A stretch of DNA of 54,033 bases from Marinobacterium sedimentorum (GCF_024267675.1 NZ_JALDYX010000032.1:1-54033), one strand, 5' to 3'. Counted from the first letter of the stretch, positions 34,229 to 44,153 are shown. Program-made: numbers and translations. The notes: a model not told the origin generated them from the sequence alone.

Positions 34229-35269
34229 TCAGTAGTTATAGGACGCTGACAGGGATCCGTAACTGTGGCCGCTGGGCTGGCCGTCGAATTCGCGACTGCG
34301 GTGTACCCGCGCAAAGGATAGTTTCCAGCGCTCGAAGATGGCGGATACGCCGATGGCCGCTTCACCCACCAGCCGCTCCTTGCTGACTGAATGGCTGTTG
34401 CGCCAGCTGTTGCCATCCAGAAAAATATCCCGCAGTACCCAGCGGCCATCGACGGAAATAAAACCGTGCAGGCCCCAGCTACCGTAGTGGCGCGGGTCGC
34501 GGCGCCCCGGTGCACTGTTGTCGCCACCGGGGCGCAGTGCGGACGTGCCAAAGTCATCGGGCAGATGCCAGCCGGCGCGCAGCTCTGCGCCGACGTTGGC
34601 ATAAGTGGCGACGTTGCCAAGGCTGGCGCCGCCGTGCCAGATGAAATCGAGGCCGAGCCCCGAGGGGTGTTTTTTGGTCTGGCTGCGTTCCTTGTGTTCG
34701 TAGACCAGCTGCAGGCCGGGCTCATTCTTGATTTGGTTGTCCCAGCCCTGGAATTTGTCGAAGCCGCGCAGGTCGTGGATAAAATCCTGCGCTTGCTGGC
34801 CTAATGCGGCCGGGCCTACGACCCCCAGGTTCAGTTCTACCGAGTTGAGCTTGTTGCGGGTCTTGGCGTGATAACCCACGCCCCCGTAGAGCCAGGCGGC
34901 ATAGGGGCGGTCGTTGAGGTCGAGGGCGGTACTAGTACTATCCTCGGGAGTGAAAATCTGCTGACCCAGCGTCAGCACAATATTGCGCCGAACCTCGTCA
35001 ATGCGCGATTCCGGTACTGGATAGAAGGGCTCGAACCAGTCGTTGACCTCCCGTACCCAGTTGGGCAGGCGCGGGTCATAGAGGAAGTTGTCGATATCCG
35101 GTGAAACGGCGGAAAAGCGGATTCCGTTGGTGTAGTTCTGATCGGTTTGAGCGAACAGGTCGTTTTCCAGGTAGAAGTTGTAGGTCCAGGGTGCATCATC
35201 GTCTGCGGCCTGCACGGACCAAGGCAGCAGTAATGACAACAGGCCTGCGAGTAAGGCTTTGATTCGCAT
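34229..35269 (-). CDS. lpxR: LpxR-like outer-membrane lipid A 3'-O-deacylase (DUF2219)
   Basis: 346 residues with a clean signal peptide (1-21, ending SVQA). The mature part is rich in alternating beta strands, as in a 12-strand barrel, and ends in aromatic SASYNY. The N-terminal active-site region is present: YLENDLFAQTDQNYTNGIR, with the Asn-Asp pair. LpxR removes the 3'-acyloxyacyl group from lipid A. Nine bases after dsbB on the same strand, so possibly co-transcribed. Activity is not assured, as many DUF2219 members are untested. Confidence 0.85.
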   Translation of the reverse strand: MRIKALLAGLLSLLLPWSVQAADDDAPWTYNFYLENDLFAQTDQNYTNGIRFSAVSPDIDNFLYDPRLPNWVREVNDWFEPFYPVPESRIDEVRRNIVLTLGQQIFTPEDSTSTALDLNDRPYAAWLYGGVGYHAKTRNKLNSVELNLGVVGPAALGQQAQDFIHDLRGFDKFQGWDNQIKNEPGLQLVYEHKERSQTKKHPSGLGLDFIWHGGASLGNVATYANVGAELRAGWHLPDDFGTSALRPGGDNSAPGRRDPRHYGSWGLHGFISVDGRWVLRDIFLDGNSWRNSHSVSKERLVGEAAIGVSAIFERWKLSFARVHRSREFDGQPSGHSYGSLSASYNY

Positions 35270-35278
35270 GGGGTCGAC

Positions 35279-35764
35279 TCAGTTAAAATAGCTGCGGCGG
35301 CTTTTCTTGCGCAGTTGCTGCCACACCAGCACCAGCAGAACGACGAAGAGCAACAGGGACAGGTGCGGCACCTGCAGGCCGAGCAGGCTCCAGTCCGTGC
35401 CGCTGGCGCAGGTATCCCCCAGGGCCTGGGTGATGGATTGCAGTGCTGAGAGGGCATCAGGCGGGGTGTCTGCTGTGCAGTCCGGCGTGGCGGTGGCGTT
35501 GATCCAGGCATGTTTCAGGCTGGTGGCCAGACCTGCGATGAGCAGCAGCAGGTTCAGCCCCGACAGCAGACGCTGCAGCCAGGGCCTGGGATTCAGTATC
35601 CAGCCTATGCCAAACAGCAGCGCCAGACAGAGGAAAATGAACCTTGTCAGGGTGCACAGCGGGCAGGACTCCAGCCCCAGTTCCCGCTGCAGGTAGAGCA
35701 GGGCAAAGACCAGCGCAGCGGCGCAGATGCTTAAACCGATAAAGTTGCTCAGACGATATGACAT
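35279..35764 (-). CDS. dsbB: Disulfide bond formation protein B
   Basis: 161 residues from the ATG at 35764 (MSYRLSNFIG). Four membrane helices. The first periplasmic cysteine pair is in ESCPLCTLTR, and the second loop has cysteines in PDCTADT and DTCASG. DsbB reoxidises DsbA and passes electrons to quinone. Next to lpxR, which is an envelope protein. Start chosen to match the family length; nine extra upstream codons look unlikely. Confidence 0.92.
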   Translation of the reverse strand: MSYRLSNFIGLSICAAALVFALLYLQRELGLESCPLCTLTRFIFLCLALLFGIGWILNPRPWLQRLLSGLNLLLLIAGLATSLKHAWINATATPDCTADTPPDALSALQSITQALGDTCASGTDWSLLGLQVPHLSLLLFVVLLVLVWQQLRKKSRRSYFN

Positions 35765-35828
35765 GCCGGAGGTGTCAGACTTGGGAATCACGCGCTGTCC
35801 TTTCGTTTCAGTTCAACGGTTGTGCGGC

Positions 35829-36170
35829 TCACTTGCGCTGCCAGGCGCCACCCTCGGTCTGAATATACTGCCCGCCGCTGGTTTTTTGCTGCAGACGCTG
35901 GCCGATGCGCAGCTCAATGATCTGCAGTTCAACGCCCGCACTGCTGGCGCTTTCCTGGTAGGCCTGCTTGCGCTTGCTGTTGATGTCTGCCACCAGTGCC
36001 TTGACGTCACCGGACGGATTGTTCACGACTATGCCCAGATAGCCGTTGCTGCGCTCGCCCACCAGCCCCTGACTTTTGGCATCATCCAGTGACAGGGCCC
36101 AGGCAGATGTCGCCAGCAGACTGGCGGTAAGAGCAATCAGTGACAGCAGTGATTTAAGCGTGTTGTTCAT
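35829..36170 (-). CDS. ydbL: YdbL-like DUF1318 periplasmic protein
   Basis: 113 residues from the ATG at 36170, giving a signal peptide cut after TSAWA near residue 25. The mature domain (LSLDDAKSQGLVGERSNGYLGIV, SGDVKALVADINSKRKQAYQ) is the DUF1318 pattern. In E. coli YdbL helps assemble the YdbH-YnbE envelope bridge. The gene order here, ydbH-ynbE-ydbL on one strand, matches that system. Confidence 0.92.
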   Translation of the reverse strand: MNNTLKSLLSLIALTASLLATSAWALSLDDAKSQGLVGERSNGYLGIVVNNPSGDVKALVADINSKRKQAYQESASSAGVELQIIELRIGQRLQQKTSGGQYIQTEGGAWQRK

Positions 36171-36180
36171 GGCAACGTCC

Positions 36181-36381
36181 TTAGAAGAGATTGCTGTTTT
36201 CTTTGAGCAGGGAATCGATTTCCCTATCAACCTTGACCAGGATTTCATGTTCAATCTTGACGTTCAGGTTGATGGTGATCGGCTCAGTGGGCAAGGCGAC
36301 CTGCACGGTTGGCGTGCATGCGCCGAGCAGAAGGCTGGCCGTAAGCAGCGAGGCCCCGGGCATTAATCGGTATAGGTACAT
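36181..36381 (-). CDS. ynbE: YnbE-like small lipoprotein
   Basis: 66 residues from the ATG at 36381. A lipobox LLGAC ends the signal peptide near residue 21, so the mature protein is an outer-membrane lipoprotein of about 45 residues (PITINLNVKIEHEILVKVDR). It pairs with YdbH by strand addition in the known system. 10 bases before ydbL and 49 after ydbH. Confidence 0.9.
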   Translation of the reverse strand: MYLYRLMPGASLLTASLLLGACTPTVQVALPTEPITINLNVKIEHEILVKVDREIDSLLKENSNLF

Positions 36382-36430
36382 GTGCGTCTCTCCTCCAGGG
36401 CTCGCCAATACTGTGACTGCGAGTCAGCTA

Positions 36431-38749
36431 TCAACGGTAGCGCTTCTCGATCGATTCCGTCAATTTGTCCGTAAATTGCAGCGTCTGCAGCAGTTTAAGC
36501 AGGTTCTGTTCGATATTGATGCTGAAATCAACCGGTCTGCCATTATTCCAGTCCGGGTTTCTGCCCTGTAGCCGAGTATTCATCAGGGCCGCGCCGCTGG
36601 CATCGTATTGCAGCTTGACCGACAGCGCTTCGTACTGAAAGTTTTTCAGCACTTTTAGCGCCATGGCCATGCCCTGGTGGGCCTGGCCCAGGGCGGCGAC
36701 CTTGGCATCGGGGGCAAAGCGAATCTGTCCCGGGCCTTCGCTGGCGATCTGGCCATCCCGTACCTGCAACCCGCTGGCATCAAAGGTCAGCGGCAGTTGA
36801 CCGGACAGCAGACCTTCGCCACTGAGACCTTTCTGCTGCTGCAGCTCAAGCACCTTTGCCAGTTGCAGGTGCTGCAGTCTCAGTTCTGTGCTCAGTGTGG
36901 GGGACAGGGGATTTATCGCAACTGAATCAAGCGCCAGGGCGCCGCCGAGCAGCTGCGCGGTGAGGCTGTTCAGCTGCAGCACGGGTGTCTGTGCCGGCGT
37001 TTGCTGATAGTTGTAGTCCAGCGCAATGGCCTGCAGCGGGAAGCCGGTATCCAGCTGCTCGACCTGCACCTGCCCGCGGTGGAGCAGCAGGCCGTTGTGG
37101 CGCAGCTCGGTACTGGACTGCCAATTGAGGCCCTGCAGTTCAATGGCGCCCCAGCGCGCGGCGACCTGGTCGCTGTGCTGTTCCAGGCGCAGTGCGAGCC
37201 CGCGACTGCTGAGATTGGCGCTGCCGTTATGGTGCAGTATACCTGCGCTGACACTGAGTTCCGGTGGCGCCGGGGGATAGTAGCGGCTCCACAGGCGTTC
37301 GGCCTGTCGCAGTGCCAGCGGGCTGGCCTGCCAGTGGATATCGCTGACAAAGGGTGACAGATGGGTGCTGGCGTGGCCCTCCAGGCTCAGTGCCGGGTCG
37401 GCCAGGTTCAGCGTAAAGCGGTTGCTGAGCACCGAGTCTTTCAGTTCAAAGCGGCTGTCCAGTGCCACCGAGGGGAGGGGCTGCCCTGGCATCTGCCAGT
37501 TGATCTCGGCGATACGCAGTCGGCCAGCGGCGCTGTACTCTTGCAGGTCTAGCTGGCTGATATCGAGCCTGGCCGGGCTGAGCTTGAGTGTGCCGCGGGC
37601 GTGCTGTAGCGCAGGGCTTTGCAGTAGCAGCTCAAAGGCGGGTAGTTGCAGTGGCGCAGGATCGGGCTCGTCCAGGCGCCTGGACAATTGCAGCGGGCCC
37701 TGCAGCTGCGCGCTGGCTCGCACGGGTGCGAACCCGGGAAGGCTCAGACCACTGAGTTCGGCGCGGCTGCCGGCGGCCAGGCCGAGACTCAGTGTGCCTG
37801 CAGCGAGGCTCAGATTGGCGTCCAGTGGCAGTTGCACTCGCTGCACTTCAGGCCGGTTCAGGTCAAGCAGCAGTGCGCCGCCCAGGCTTTGCTCAAGCGT
37901 TATCTGCTGCAGCCAGAGGTCGCTTTCAAGTACCAGGGGCAGGCGCAGCAGCCCCTTGGACTCGATACGGCCCTCTATGGCGGGCAGCTCGTCGGATAAC
38001 AGCTGCGCGGAGAACTGCTCGCCCAGTAAAAGGGGGCTGGGCAGCTGTTGCAGCCAGCGCAGGGCTCCGGCCAGTTCAAGCGACTGCTGCAGCTGAATCT
38101 CCAGTTGCCCGGCACCGAGTCGCAGTTCGCCATGGGCCTGGTACAGGGCATCGTTATGCTGCAGCAGGCGCAGTTCAAAGCGGTTGTCCTGGTCCAGTGC
38201 CAGATCGAGCCAGCCCAGGGCACTGTCGTTTTCAAATAGTTGCATGCGGCTGTGCAGTTGGCCCTGGTGCAGGTCGATGTTGCCGCGCAGGCCGCGACTG
38301 GGTTGGCCCTGGGCCTGCAGGCTGAAATCAAGCTGGCCGATCTGCAGCCGGTCAGCCGGTGTCAACGCGAGCCAGACCGCGGGCAGCAGCGGGCGCAGAT
38401 CCAGCGGGGCTGAGTCAGGAGTGGTGCCAGGCTGCGTTTGCAGCTGCAGCTTGAGGCTGGAGATGCGCAGGCTGTTCAGGTGCAGCTGGCCGATCAGATC
38501 CAGCGGGTCGTAGTCGATCAGCACGGGGCCTGAGTCGAGCGTGATGCGCTGGCCGTTCTGCTGCTGGCTAAGGCTGAGGCTGCGAACCTGCAGCTGGTTC
38601 CAGCCCGGGTAGTCCAATTCGATATGCGATTGCTCTATGCCATGGGCCTGCAGCCAGCGCTCGATGCTGTAACTGGCGAGCCTGGGCAGCAGCGCGTACA
38701 GCAGTGCGAGCAGCAGCAGGGGAGTCAGAAGCCAGATTGCAGGGCGCAT
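36431..38749 (-). CDS. ydbH: YdbH-like AsmA-family intermembrane lipid transport protein
   Basis: 772 residues. One N-terminal membrane anchor (5-23), followed by a very long stretch of alternating hydrophobic/polar beta strands rich in Leu and Gln, the form of a beta-groove lipid transporter. The C-terminal part (RFAPDAKVAALGQAHQGMAMALKVLKNFQYEALSV) is diagnostic of the YdbH group. With YnbE it forms one of three redundant bridges (with TamB and YhdP) carrying phospholipid to the outer membrane. Shorter than E. coli YdbH (about 880). Confidence 0.92.
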   Translation of the reverse strand: MRPAIWLLTPLLLLALLYALLPRLASYSIERWLQAHGIEQSHIELDYPGWNQLQVRSLSLSQQQNGQRITLDSGPVLIDYDPLDLIGQLHLNSLRISSLKLQLQTQPGTTPDSAPLDLRPLLPAVWLALTPADRLQIGQLDFSLQAQGQPSRGLRGNIDLHQGQLHSRMQLFENDSALGWLDLALDQDNRFELRLLQHNDALYQAHGELRLGAGQLEIQLQQSLELAGALRWLQQLPSPLLLGEQFSAQLLSDELPAIEGRIESKGLLRLPLVLESDLWLQQITLEQSLGGALLLDLNRPEVQRVQLPLDANLSLAAGTLSLGLAAGSRAELSGLSLPGFAPVRASAQLQGPLQLSRRLDEPDPAPLQLPAFELLLQSPALQHARGTLKLSPARLDISQLDLQEYSAAGRLRIAEINWQMPGQPLPSVALDSRFELKDSVLSNRFTLNLADPALSLEGHASTHLSPFVSDIHWQASPLALRQAERLWSRYYPPAPPELSVSAGILHHNGSANLSSRGLALRLEQHSDQVAARWGAIELQGLNWQSSTELRHNGLLLHRGQVQVEQLDTGFPLQAIALDYNYQQTPAQTPVLQLNSLTAQLLGGALALDSVAINPLSPTLSTELRLQHLQLAKVLELQQQKGLSGEGLLSGQLPLTFDASGLQVRDGQIASEGPGQIRFAPDAKVAALGQAHQGMAMALKVLKNFQYEALSVKLQYDASGAALMNTRLQGRNPDWNNGRPVDFSINIEQNLLKLLQTLQFTDKLTESIEKRYR

Positions 38750-38772
38750 TGAATCTCCGAAGTCGGGTGCCC

Positions 38773-39696
38773 TCAGGGCAGGGTGGGGCTGATAGCAGGG
38801 ACTCTATATTGCTGGATAAATTCACCCAGCAGGCGGAATTCATCAGCCCGGGCAGCCTGGCGGCGCCACATCAGGCCGATGGAGCGCTGCACGCCTGCTT
38901 CTGCAAATTCACGGGTCTGCACATCGGTGCCGGCGAGTATGGGTGTTTCCAGTGCCATGCGGGGGAGCAGGGTAATACCGATGCCGTTTGCCACCATCTG
39001 TACCAGGGTATTCAGGCTGGTGGCCTGGTAGGGCACCGACAGGGTTGCGCTGGTGAGCTGGCAGGCGGCGAGGGCGTGTCCGCGCAGGCAGTGGCCTTCT
39101 TCCAGCAGCAGCAAATCCTGCCCGGCCAGATCCCGGGTGTACAGCCGCTCAACCCGGTTCAGCGGATGCTGCGACGGGCAGGCCAGCACAAAGCCATCGT
39201 AAAACAGATGCATGCACTGGACCGCATCGGCCGGGAAGGGAATGGCCAGCAGCAACAGATCCAGATCGCCCTGGTGCAGCGCATCCACCAGATGCTGACT
39301 CAGGTCCTCGCGGATATAGAGCTGAAACTGTGGATGCGCGGCGCGCAGGCGGTTGAGCAGGCCGGGCAGCAGAAAGGGAGCGATGGTGGGGATAACCCCC
39401 AGACGCATGCGGCCACTCAGGGGCGGCACCGCCTGTTCGCACAGGGCGGCCAGATCATCCACGGCATTAAGGACCTGATGGCTGCGGGCCACCGCCGCCG
39501 CGCCCACGTCGGTGAGTAGCACGCGCTTGTTGTTGCGTTCCAGCAGCACCACGCCCAGGTGCGCTTCCAGCTCGGCAATACCGGCACTGAGGCTGGATTG
39601 CGACACATGGCAGGCACGGGCGGCGCGACCAAAGTGCAGCTGCTCGGCCACGGCGCAGAGGTATTTGAGTTGCTTCAGGGTCGGCGGGTGGGCCAT
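38773..39696 (-). CDS. oxyR: Hydrogen peroxide-sensing LysR regulator OxyR
   Basis: 307 residues. LysR HTH at the start (FGRAARACHVSQSSLSAGIAELE). The redox pair is C203 in EEGHCLRGHAL and C212 in AACQ, nine residues apart as in E. coli OxyR C199/C208, so peroxide sensing by disulfide is expected. Divergent from rubrerythrin across 140 bases. ydbH follows on the same strand after 23 bases. Confidence 0.93.
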   Translation of the reverse strand: MAHPPTLKQLKYLCAVAEQLHFGRAARACHVSQSSLSAGIAELEAHLGVVLLERNNKRVLLTDVGAAAVARSHQVLNAVDDLAALCEQAVPPLSGRMRLGVIPTIAPFLLPGLLNRLRAAHPQFQLYIREDLSQHLVDALHQGDLDLLLLAIPFPADAVQCMHLFYDGFVLACPSQHPLNRVERLYTRDLAGQDLLLLEEGHCLRGHALAACQLTSATLSVPYQATSLNTLVQMVANGIGITLLPRMALETPILAGTDVQTREFAEAGVQRSIGLMWRRQAARADEFRLLGEFIQQYRVPAISPTLP

Positions 39697-39836
39697 CGGA
39701 ATTTTCGATCATTGTATGAGAATTTATCTATTGTACAGATTCTAGTTCGCCGCCTACTTTTTAACCAGGGCGTGCGGCAGCAAGAGCCATGCGTCCCCTG
39801 AGTCAGCGTTTTCCTATCCCTGTCAGGAGGTGCGTC
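39697..39836. promoter_or_regulatory. oxyR-rubrerythrin divergent control region
   Basis: 140 bases, AT-rich near 39700-39750. ATCTATTGTACAGAT at 39726-39740 is an imperfect dyad of the LysR T-N11-A kind and lies beside the oxyR start. An AGGAGG ribosome site precedes rubrerythrin (39825-39830). Site assignment is tentative. Confidence 0.4.
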
Positions 39837-40256
<420 letters not shown>

Positions 40257-40278
40257 GCGGGGCAGCGCAGAAGGGAAG

Positions 40279-40322
40279 AGTGCCGTCGGGTGCTCTCCCG
40301 GTCCATGAGAGAAGGACGGCCA
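40279..40322 (+). terminator. Weak hairpin between rubrerythrin and Fe-S gene
   Basis: TGCCGTC / GACGGCCA enclose an inner GCTCTC/GAGAG stem. A short CCATTCTTT follows. It may limit read-through, giving more rubrerythrin than downstream proteins. Confidence 0.35.
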
Positions 40323-40417
40323 TTCTTTGTGGGTGCTCTCCATCAGTGCTCCCATCAGTGGCACACCAGCAAGTGCTGGCATAAGCAGATCGCGGCTAAC
40401 TTTCAGGAAACTGAGCC

Positions 40418-41758
40418 ATGAGCCAGAGCAAGAAATCGCGCGAGGGCAGCCTGGAGGCGCCCACCCGCCACCCGATCGACTGGCAGTCGCCGGCTTTTTA
40501 CGACAGCGCGGCGCTGAACCAGGAGCTGGAGCGGGTGTTCGATATCTGCCACGGCTGCAGGCGCTGCGTCAGCCTCTGTGATGCCTTCCCGACCCTGTTT
40601 GATCTGGTGGACGAGTCCGACACCATGGAGGTGGACGGCGTCGACAAGGCGGATTACATGAAGGTGGCGGATCAGTGCTACCTCTGTGACCTGTGCTACA
40701 TGACCAAGTGCCCCTATGTACCGCCCCACGAATGGAATGTGGATTTCCCGCACCTGATGCTGCGTGCCAAGGCGGTGCATTTTCAGCAGGCGGGGGCGTC
40801 CTGGCGGGATCTGACGCTGACCAGTACCGACTCTGTCGGTGCGCTGGCGTCGATTCCGCTGCTTGATGTGACCGTCAATGCCATGAACGCCAACGCGGGT
40901 TTTCGCAGCCTGCTGGAGAAATCTCTGGGCGTACACCATGCAGCGCCCTTGCCCAAATATCACAGCAAGACCCTGCGCAAGCGCGTTGCGCCGCTGCGGC
41001 AGACGCTGAGCCCTCAGGAGATCAATGGTACAACCGGCAAGGTGGCACTCTTTGCCACTTGTTATGGCAATTACAATAGCCCTGAACTGGGGGAGGATCT
41101 GTTCCGGGTGTATCAGCACAACGATATCCATATCGAGATGGTGCCGCGGGAAAAATGCTGCGGCATGCCGAAGATGGAACTGGGCGATCTTGAGTCGGTT
41201 GCCCGGGCGCGGGACTTCAATATTCCATTGCTGGCCCGGCTGGTGGACGAGGGCTTTGATCTGATCGCGCCCATTCCTTCCTGTGTACTGATGTTCAAGC
41301 AGGAGCTGCCACTGCTGTTTCCCGATGATGCGGAGGTAGCGAAGGTGCGGGCCGCCTTCTTTGACCCGTTTGAGTATCTGTGGCTGCGGCACCGCGAGGG
41401 CGGGCTGAAGCTGGACTTCACCCAGGGGCTGGGAGACATCAGCTACCAGGTGGCCTGTCATCTGCGGGTGCAGAATATCGGCCTTAAAACCCGCGATGTG
41501 CTGAGTCTGGTGCCGGGCACCCAGGTCCATGCGATTGAGCGCTGTTCCGGCCATGACGGCACCTATGCCGTGCGCACCGAGACCCGCGACAAGTCGGTAA
41601 AAATTGCCCGCCCGGTGGTGCGCAAGGTGGAGCAGCAGCAGGCGGATCACTTTGCCAGTGACTGTCCCATGGCCGCGACCCACATTGCCCACCTGAGCGC
41701 CGGGGTCGATCATGCCGAACACCCCATCAGCCTGTTGCGCAAGGCCTACGGCATCTGA
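40418..41758 (+). CDS. GlpC/HdrD-like 4Fe-4S and CCG-domain protein
   Basis: 446 residues. Two cysteine clusters in the first 110 residues (ICHGCRRCVSLC and CYLCDLCYMTKCP) bind 4Fe-4S centres. Two CCG-type regions follow: EKCCGMPKME in the middle and a more degenerate one with RCSGHDG near 380. The plan matches GlpC/heterodisulfide-reductase-related proteins, yet there is no GlpA/GlpB partner. Its place between rubrerythrin and DUF3501 suggests it delivers electrons to the peroxide-reducing rubrerythrin. That role is inference. Confidence 0.88.
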   Translation: MSQSKKSREGSLEAPTRHPIDWQSPAFYDSAALNQELERVFDICHGCRRCVSLCDAFPTLFDLVDESDTMEVDGVDKADYMKVADQCYLCDLCYMTKCPYVPPHEWNVDFPHLMLRAKAVHFQQAGASWRDLTLTSTDSVGALASIPLLDVTVNAMNANAGFRSLLEKSLGVHHAAPLPKYHSKTLRKRVAPLRQTLSPQEINGTTGKVALFATCYGNYNSPELGEDLFRVYQHNDIHIEMVPREKCCGMPKMELGDLESVARARDFNIPLLARLVDEGFDLIAPIPSCVLMFKQELPLLFPDDAEVAKVRAAFFDPFEYLWLRHREGGLKLDFTQGLGDISYQVACHLRVQNIGLKTRDVLSLVPGTQVHAIERCSGHDGTYAVRTETRDKSVKIARPVVRKVEQQQADHFASDCPMAATHIAHLSAGVDHAEHPISLLRKAYGI

Positions 41759-41798
41759 TGCTGCTCTTTTATCTCTTTGTACAGACTGGAGTCCCACC

Positions 41799-42392
41799 AT
41801 GGACAAACTGACCCCGCAGGATCTCTGGCCACTGGAAACCTATGCCCGCATGCGCGGTGATTTTCGCGCCCGGGTGATGGCCCACAAACGCGATCGTGAG
41901 CTGCAGCTCGGTGAGCATCTGCGCCTGCTGTTCGAGGATCGCACCACGGTGCAGTATCAGGTTCAGGAAATGCTGCGCATCGAAAAACTGTTTGAGGAGG
42001 CCGAGATTCGGGATGAGCTCGAGGCCTATAATCCGCTGATTCCCGATGGCTCGAACTGGAAGGCGACGCTGATGATCGAAATTGCCGATGTGCCGGAGCG
42101 GCGTCGGCGTCTGCAGGCGATGGTGGGTGTCGAACACCGCGTCTGGATACAGGTGGGCACGCTGGAGCCGGTATTTGCCATTGCCGATGAGGATATGGAG
42201 CGCAGCAACGACGAGAAGACTTCCAGTGTGCACTTTCTGCGTTTCGAGTTAACGCCTGCGATGCGTAGCGCCGCCACGCGGGGCCGGGCGCTGCATGCCG
42301 GTGTCGATCATCCGGCCTGCAGCATTGCCGGCCAGCTGATTGAGCGCGGACTGCAGCGCGCGCTGCAGGGGGATCTGGCGCCGCGGCATTGA
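41799..42392 (+). CDS. DUF3501 family protein
   Basis: 197 residues from the ATG at 41799, 40 bases after the Fe-S gene. Sequence: KLTPQDLWPLETYARMRGDFR, then LQLGEHLRLLFEDRTTVQYQVQEMLR, typical of DUF3501, a family of unknown function that usually accompanies rubrerythrin and a GlpC-like Fe-S protein. No signal peptide or membrane helix. Presumably a partner or assembly factor of the pair upstream; no motif shows a catalytic role. Confidence 0.85.
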   Translation: MDKLTPQDLWPLETYARMRGDFRARVMAHKRDRELQLGEHLRLLFEDRTTVQYQVQEMLRIEKLFEEAEIRDELEAYNPLIPDGSNWKATLMIEIADVPERRRRLQAMVGVEHRVWIQVGTLEPVFAIADEDMERSNDEKTSSVHFLRFELTPAMRSAATRGRALHAGVDHPACSIAGQLIERGLQRALQGDLAPRH

Positions 42393-42414
42393 TGGCGCAG
42401 CCAGGTGTTTTTGA

Positions 42415-43056
42415 TTAACGCAGCTTGCGCACCACGTTGACGCCATCGCGTACCGTCAGGAAGATGTTTTCCACATCGGGGTCGGCGGCGATACGGCGGT
42501 TGAGTTCCACCAGGGTATCGTCGATATCGGACTCCGGCTGAATGACCTTGCCGGACCAGAGCATGTTGTCCAGCACGATGAGCCCGCCCGGGCGGGTCAT
42601 GGCCTTGACGCGTTCGTAGTACTCAAGATAGCTGCGCTTGTCGGCGTCGATAAAGCTGAAATCCAGCTCCAGATCCAGGGTTTCCAGAGTATCGAGCGCA
42701 CGGCCGAAGATCACCTCGATCTTGTGGCCGTGCTCGCTGCGATCAAAAAAGCCCTGGGCAAATTCAATGGCCCGCGGGTTGGTTTCACAGCAGATCAGGC
42801 GGCCATCGTCGGGCATGCCCTCTGCGATCGACAGTGCCGAATAGCCGGTGAACATGCCGATTTCCAGCGCAACTTTGGGTTGCGCCAGCGCCACCAGCAT
42901 TTTCAGCGTGCGTCCCACCAGCCGGCCCGACAGTTTCTGCGGCCAGCCCATGTTTTCGTTGGTGGCATCGATCAGTTCCTGCAGTAATGCAGGCTCTGCG
43001 CCTGTGCTGATAAAGGCGTAGTCTTCAATGGCTTCGTGGACAAGAAAGTCGGTCAT
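42415..43056 (-). CDS. O-methyltransferase, catechol/caffeoyl-CoA type
   Basis: 213 residues. SAM-binding motif VALEIGMFTGYSALSIAEG near 60, then CCETNPRAIEFA and DFSFIDADKRSYLEYYE with the metal-binding aspartates, and GGLIVLDNMLWSGKV. This is the class I, cation-dependent O-methyltransferase family (COMT-like). The substrate is unknown. Single gene, converging with DUF3501 with 22 bases between them. Confidence 0.9.
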   Translation of the reverse strand: MTDFLVHEAIEDYAFISTGAEPALLQELIDATNENMGWPQKLSGRLVGRTLKMLVALAQPKVALEIGMFTGYSALSIAEGMPDDGRLICCETNPRAIEFAQGFFDRSEHGHKIEVIFGRALDTLETLDLELDFSFIDADKRSYLEYYERVKAMTRPGGLIVLDNMLWSGKVIQPESDIDDTLVELNRRIAADPDVENIFLTVRDGVNVVRKLR

Positions 43057-43286
43057 GGCAAGGCGCGCACTGTCATTTGCAAGGGGGCGTTATTCTAGCT
43101 TGTTTTTTGCCGTCCTGCAGGGCTCCCGGTATGTCGGCACAGCGATGCTGCGCCTGGGGGCGCAGGTAGTTGCGGCTCAGGGCTGCCTCCCGCTCAAGGC
43201 CCTTGTCCCACGCAGGGCTGCCTCCCTTTCACTCAAGGCTGTGTCAGCGCCGTCCAGTTAAAGTCGCGGATGCGCCGGGGTGCAAT
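43057..43286. other. Intergenic region with a short direct repeat
   Basis: CAGGGCTGCCTCCC occurs at 43178-43191 and 43213-43226, each followed by CTCAAGGC (43193 and 43232). No gene is convincing here; the small ORF over it shows no similarity. Confidence 0.5.
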
Positions 43287-43595
43287 CTAGTAGATCAGCG
43301 CGCCGGGGTGCAGCTCCATTTCCAGCGGCGGATTTACCTCCGGCTCGCCGTCGGCCTTGAGCATCAGCTCCACCGCTACCGAGGGGGTGCACTCTATATT
43401 GGGGCAGTGGTGCTGCAGCAACTGGCTCAGGGACTGGTCGCGAAAATAGGCAATGCAGCAGCGTTGCCTGTCGGCGGGGTCGTTGTAGGCCGACACGGGC
43501 ACGAATTCGATTTCACCCGGCAACGGGTTCTCGAGGTGCGGGTCCCAGCCGATGACCAGGATATGTTCGTTCAGGTTCAGTGCCTTCATGCCCAT
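43287..43595 (-). CDS. Hypothetical protein (102 residues)
   Basis: 102 residues, acidic, with no signal peptide or membrane helix. It begins MGMKALNLNEHILVIGWDPHL and contains a cluster of cysteines (RQRCC, HHCPNIEC). A ribosome site (GAGAAAGG) lies about 6 bases before the ATG. The cysteines and IECTPSV part could bind a metal, but I do not recognise a family. Isolated between two small unknown regions. Confidence 0.6.
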   Translation of the reverse strand: MGMKALNLNEHILVIGWDPHLENPLPGEIEFVPVSAYNDPADRQRCCIAYFRDQSLSQLLQHHCPNIECTPSVAVELMLKADGEPEVNPPLEMELHPGALIY

Positions 43596-43802
43596 GATGC
43601 CCTTTCTCCAATGATAGGCGCTCTATTTGCCAGCCAGGTAACAACCCAGGCTTGCGAGGTCGATGCCGGGGGAGGCAGGGGAGGGCGCGGGAGGGCGCCT
43701 GGGGTGCAAAAGCGGGCTTTGTGTCATGCAGCTCAAGGACTGGGGATAAAGCGGCAAATCCCGTACAATGCGGCCGTCCATGACCTCACAGGAGCCTAGC
43801 CT

Positions 43803-44153
43803 TTGGAACCCCTCGTATTATTCTTGCTCAGCGGTTTTGTTTCCATGTCGGCGGCCCTCAGTGCCGGGGCCATTAACAAGCTGCCCGATGAGCAGAAACC
43901 GCAGTTCGCGCTGCAGCGCAACGGCGCGCTATGGGTGGTGATGATCGGTAACTTCGCCGCGCTGACCTTGCTGGGGGCCATGGCCTATGGTTTTCGCCTG
44001 CTGGACTGGTGGATTCCGCTGCTGTGCATTTTCCTGACCTTCCCGGTGCTGCATCTGGTGCTGCTGCAGCCACTGCTCGGCAATGTGCGCACACTCTTTG
44101 TGATGGCACCGCTGGTGCTGGCATCAATCGCAACGCTCTACATGTACTGGTAG
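43803..44153 (+). CDS. Small hypothetical inner-membrane protein
   Basis: 116 residues starting at TTG (43803), with AGGAG about 8 bases upstream. Four hydrophobic stretches (about 1-20, 37-58, 64-80, 92-115) suggest a membrane protein. Not recognised. It ends six bases before the GGCT-fold gene and shares its strand, so the two are probably co-transcribed. Confidence 0.65.
   Translation: MEPLVLFLLSGFVSMSAALSAGAINKLPDEQKPQFALQRNGALWVVMIGNFAALTLLGAMAYGFRLLDWWIPLLCIFLTFPVLHLVLLQPLLGNVRTLFVMAPLVLASIATLYMYW

Noticed and set aside
40403..41806. 467-residue open frame on the minus strand
   Set aside because: Antisense to the Fe-S CCG-domain gene; no recognisable protein.
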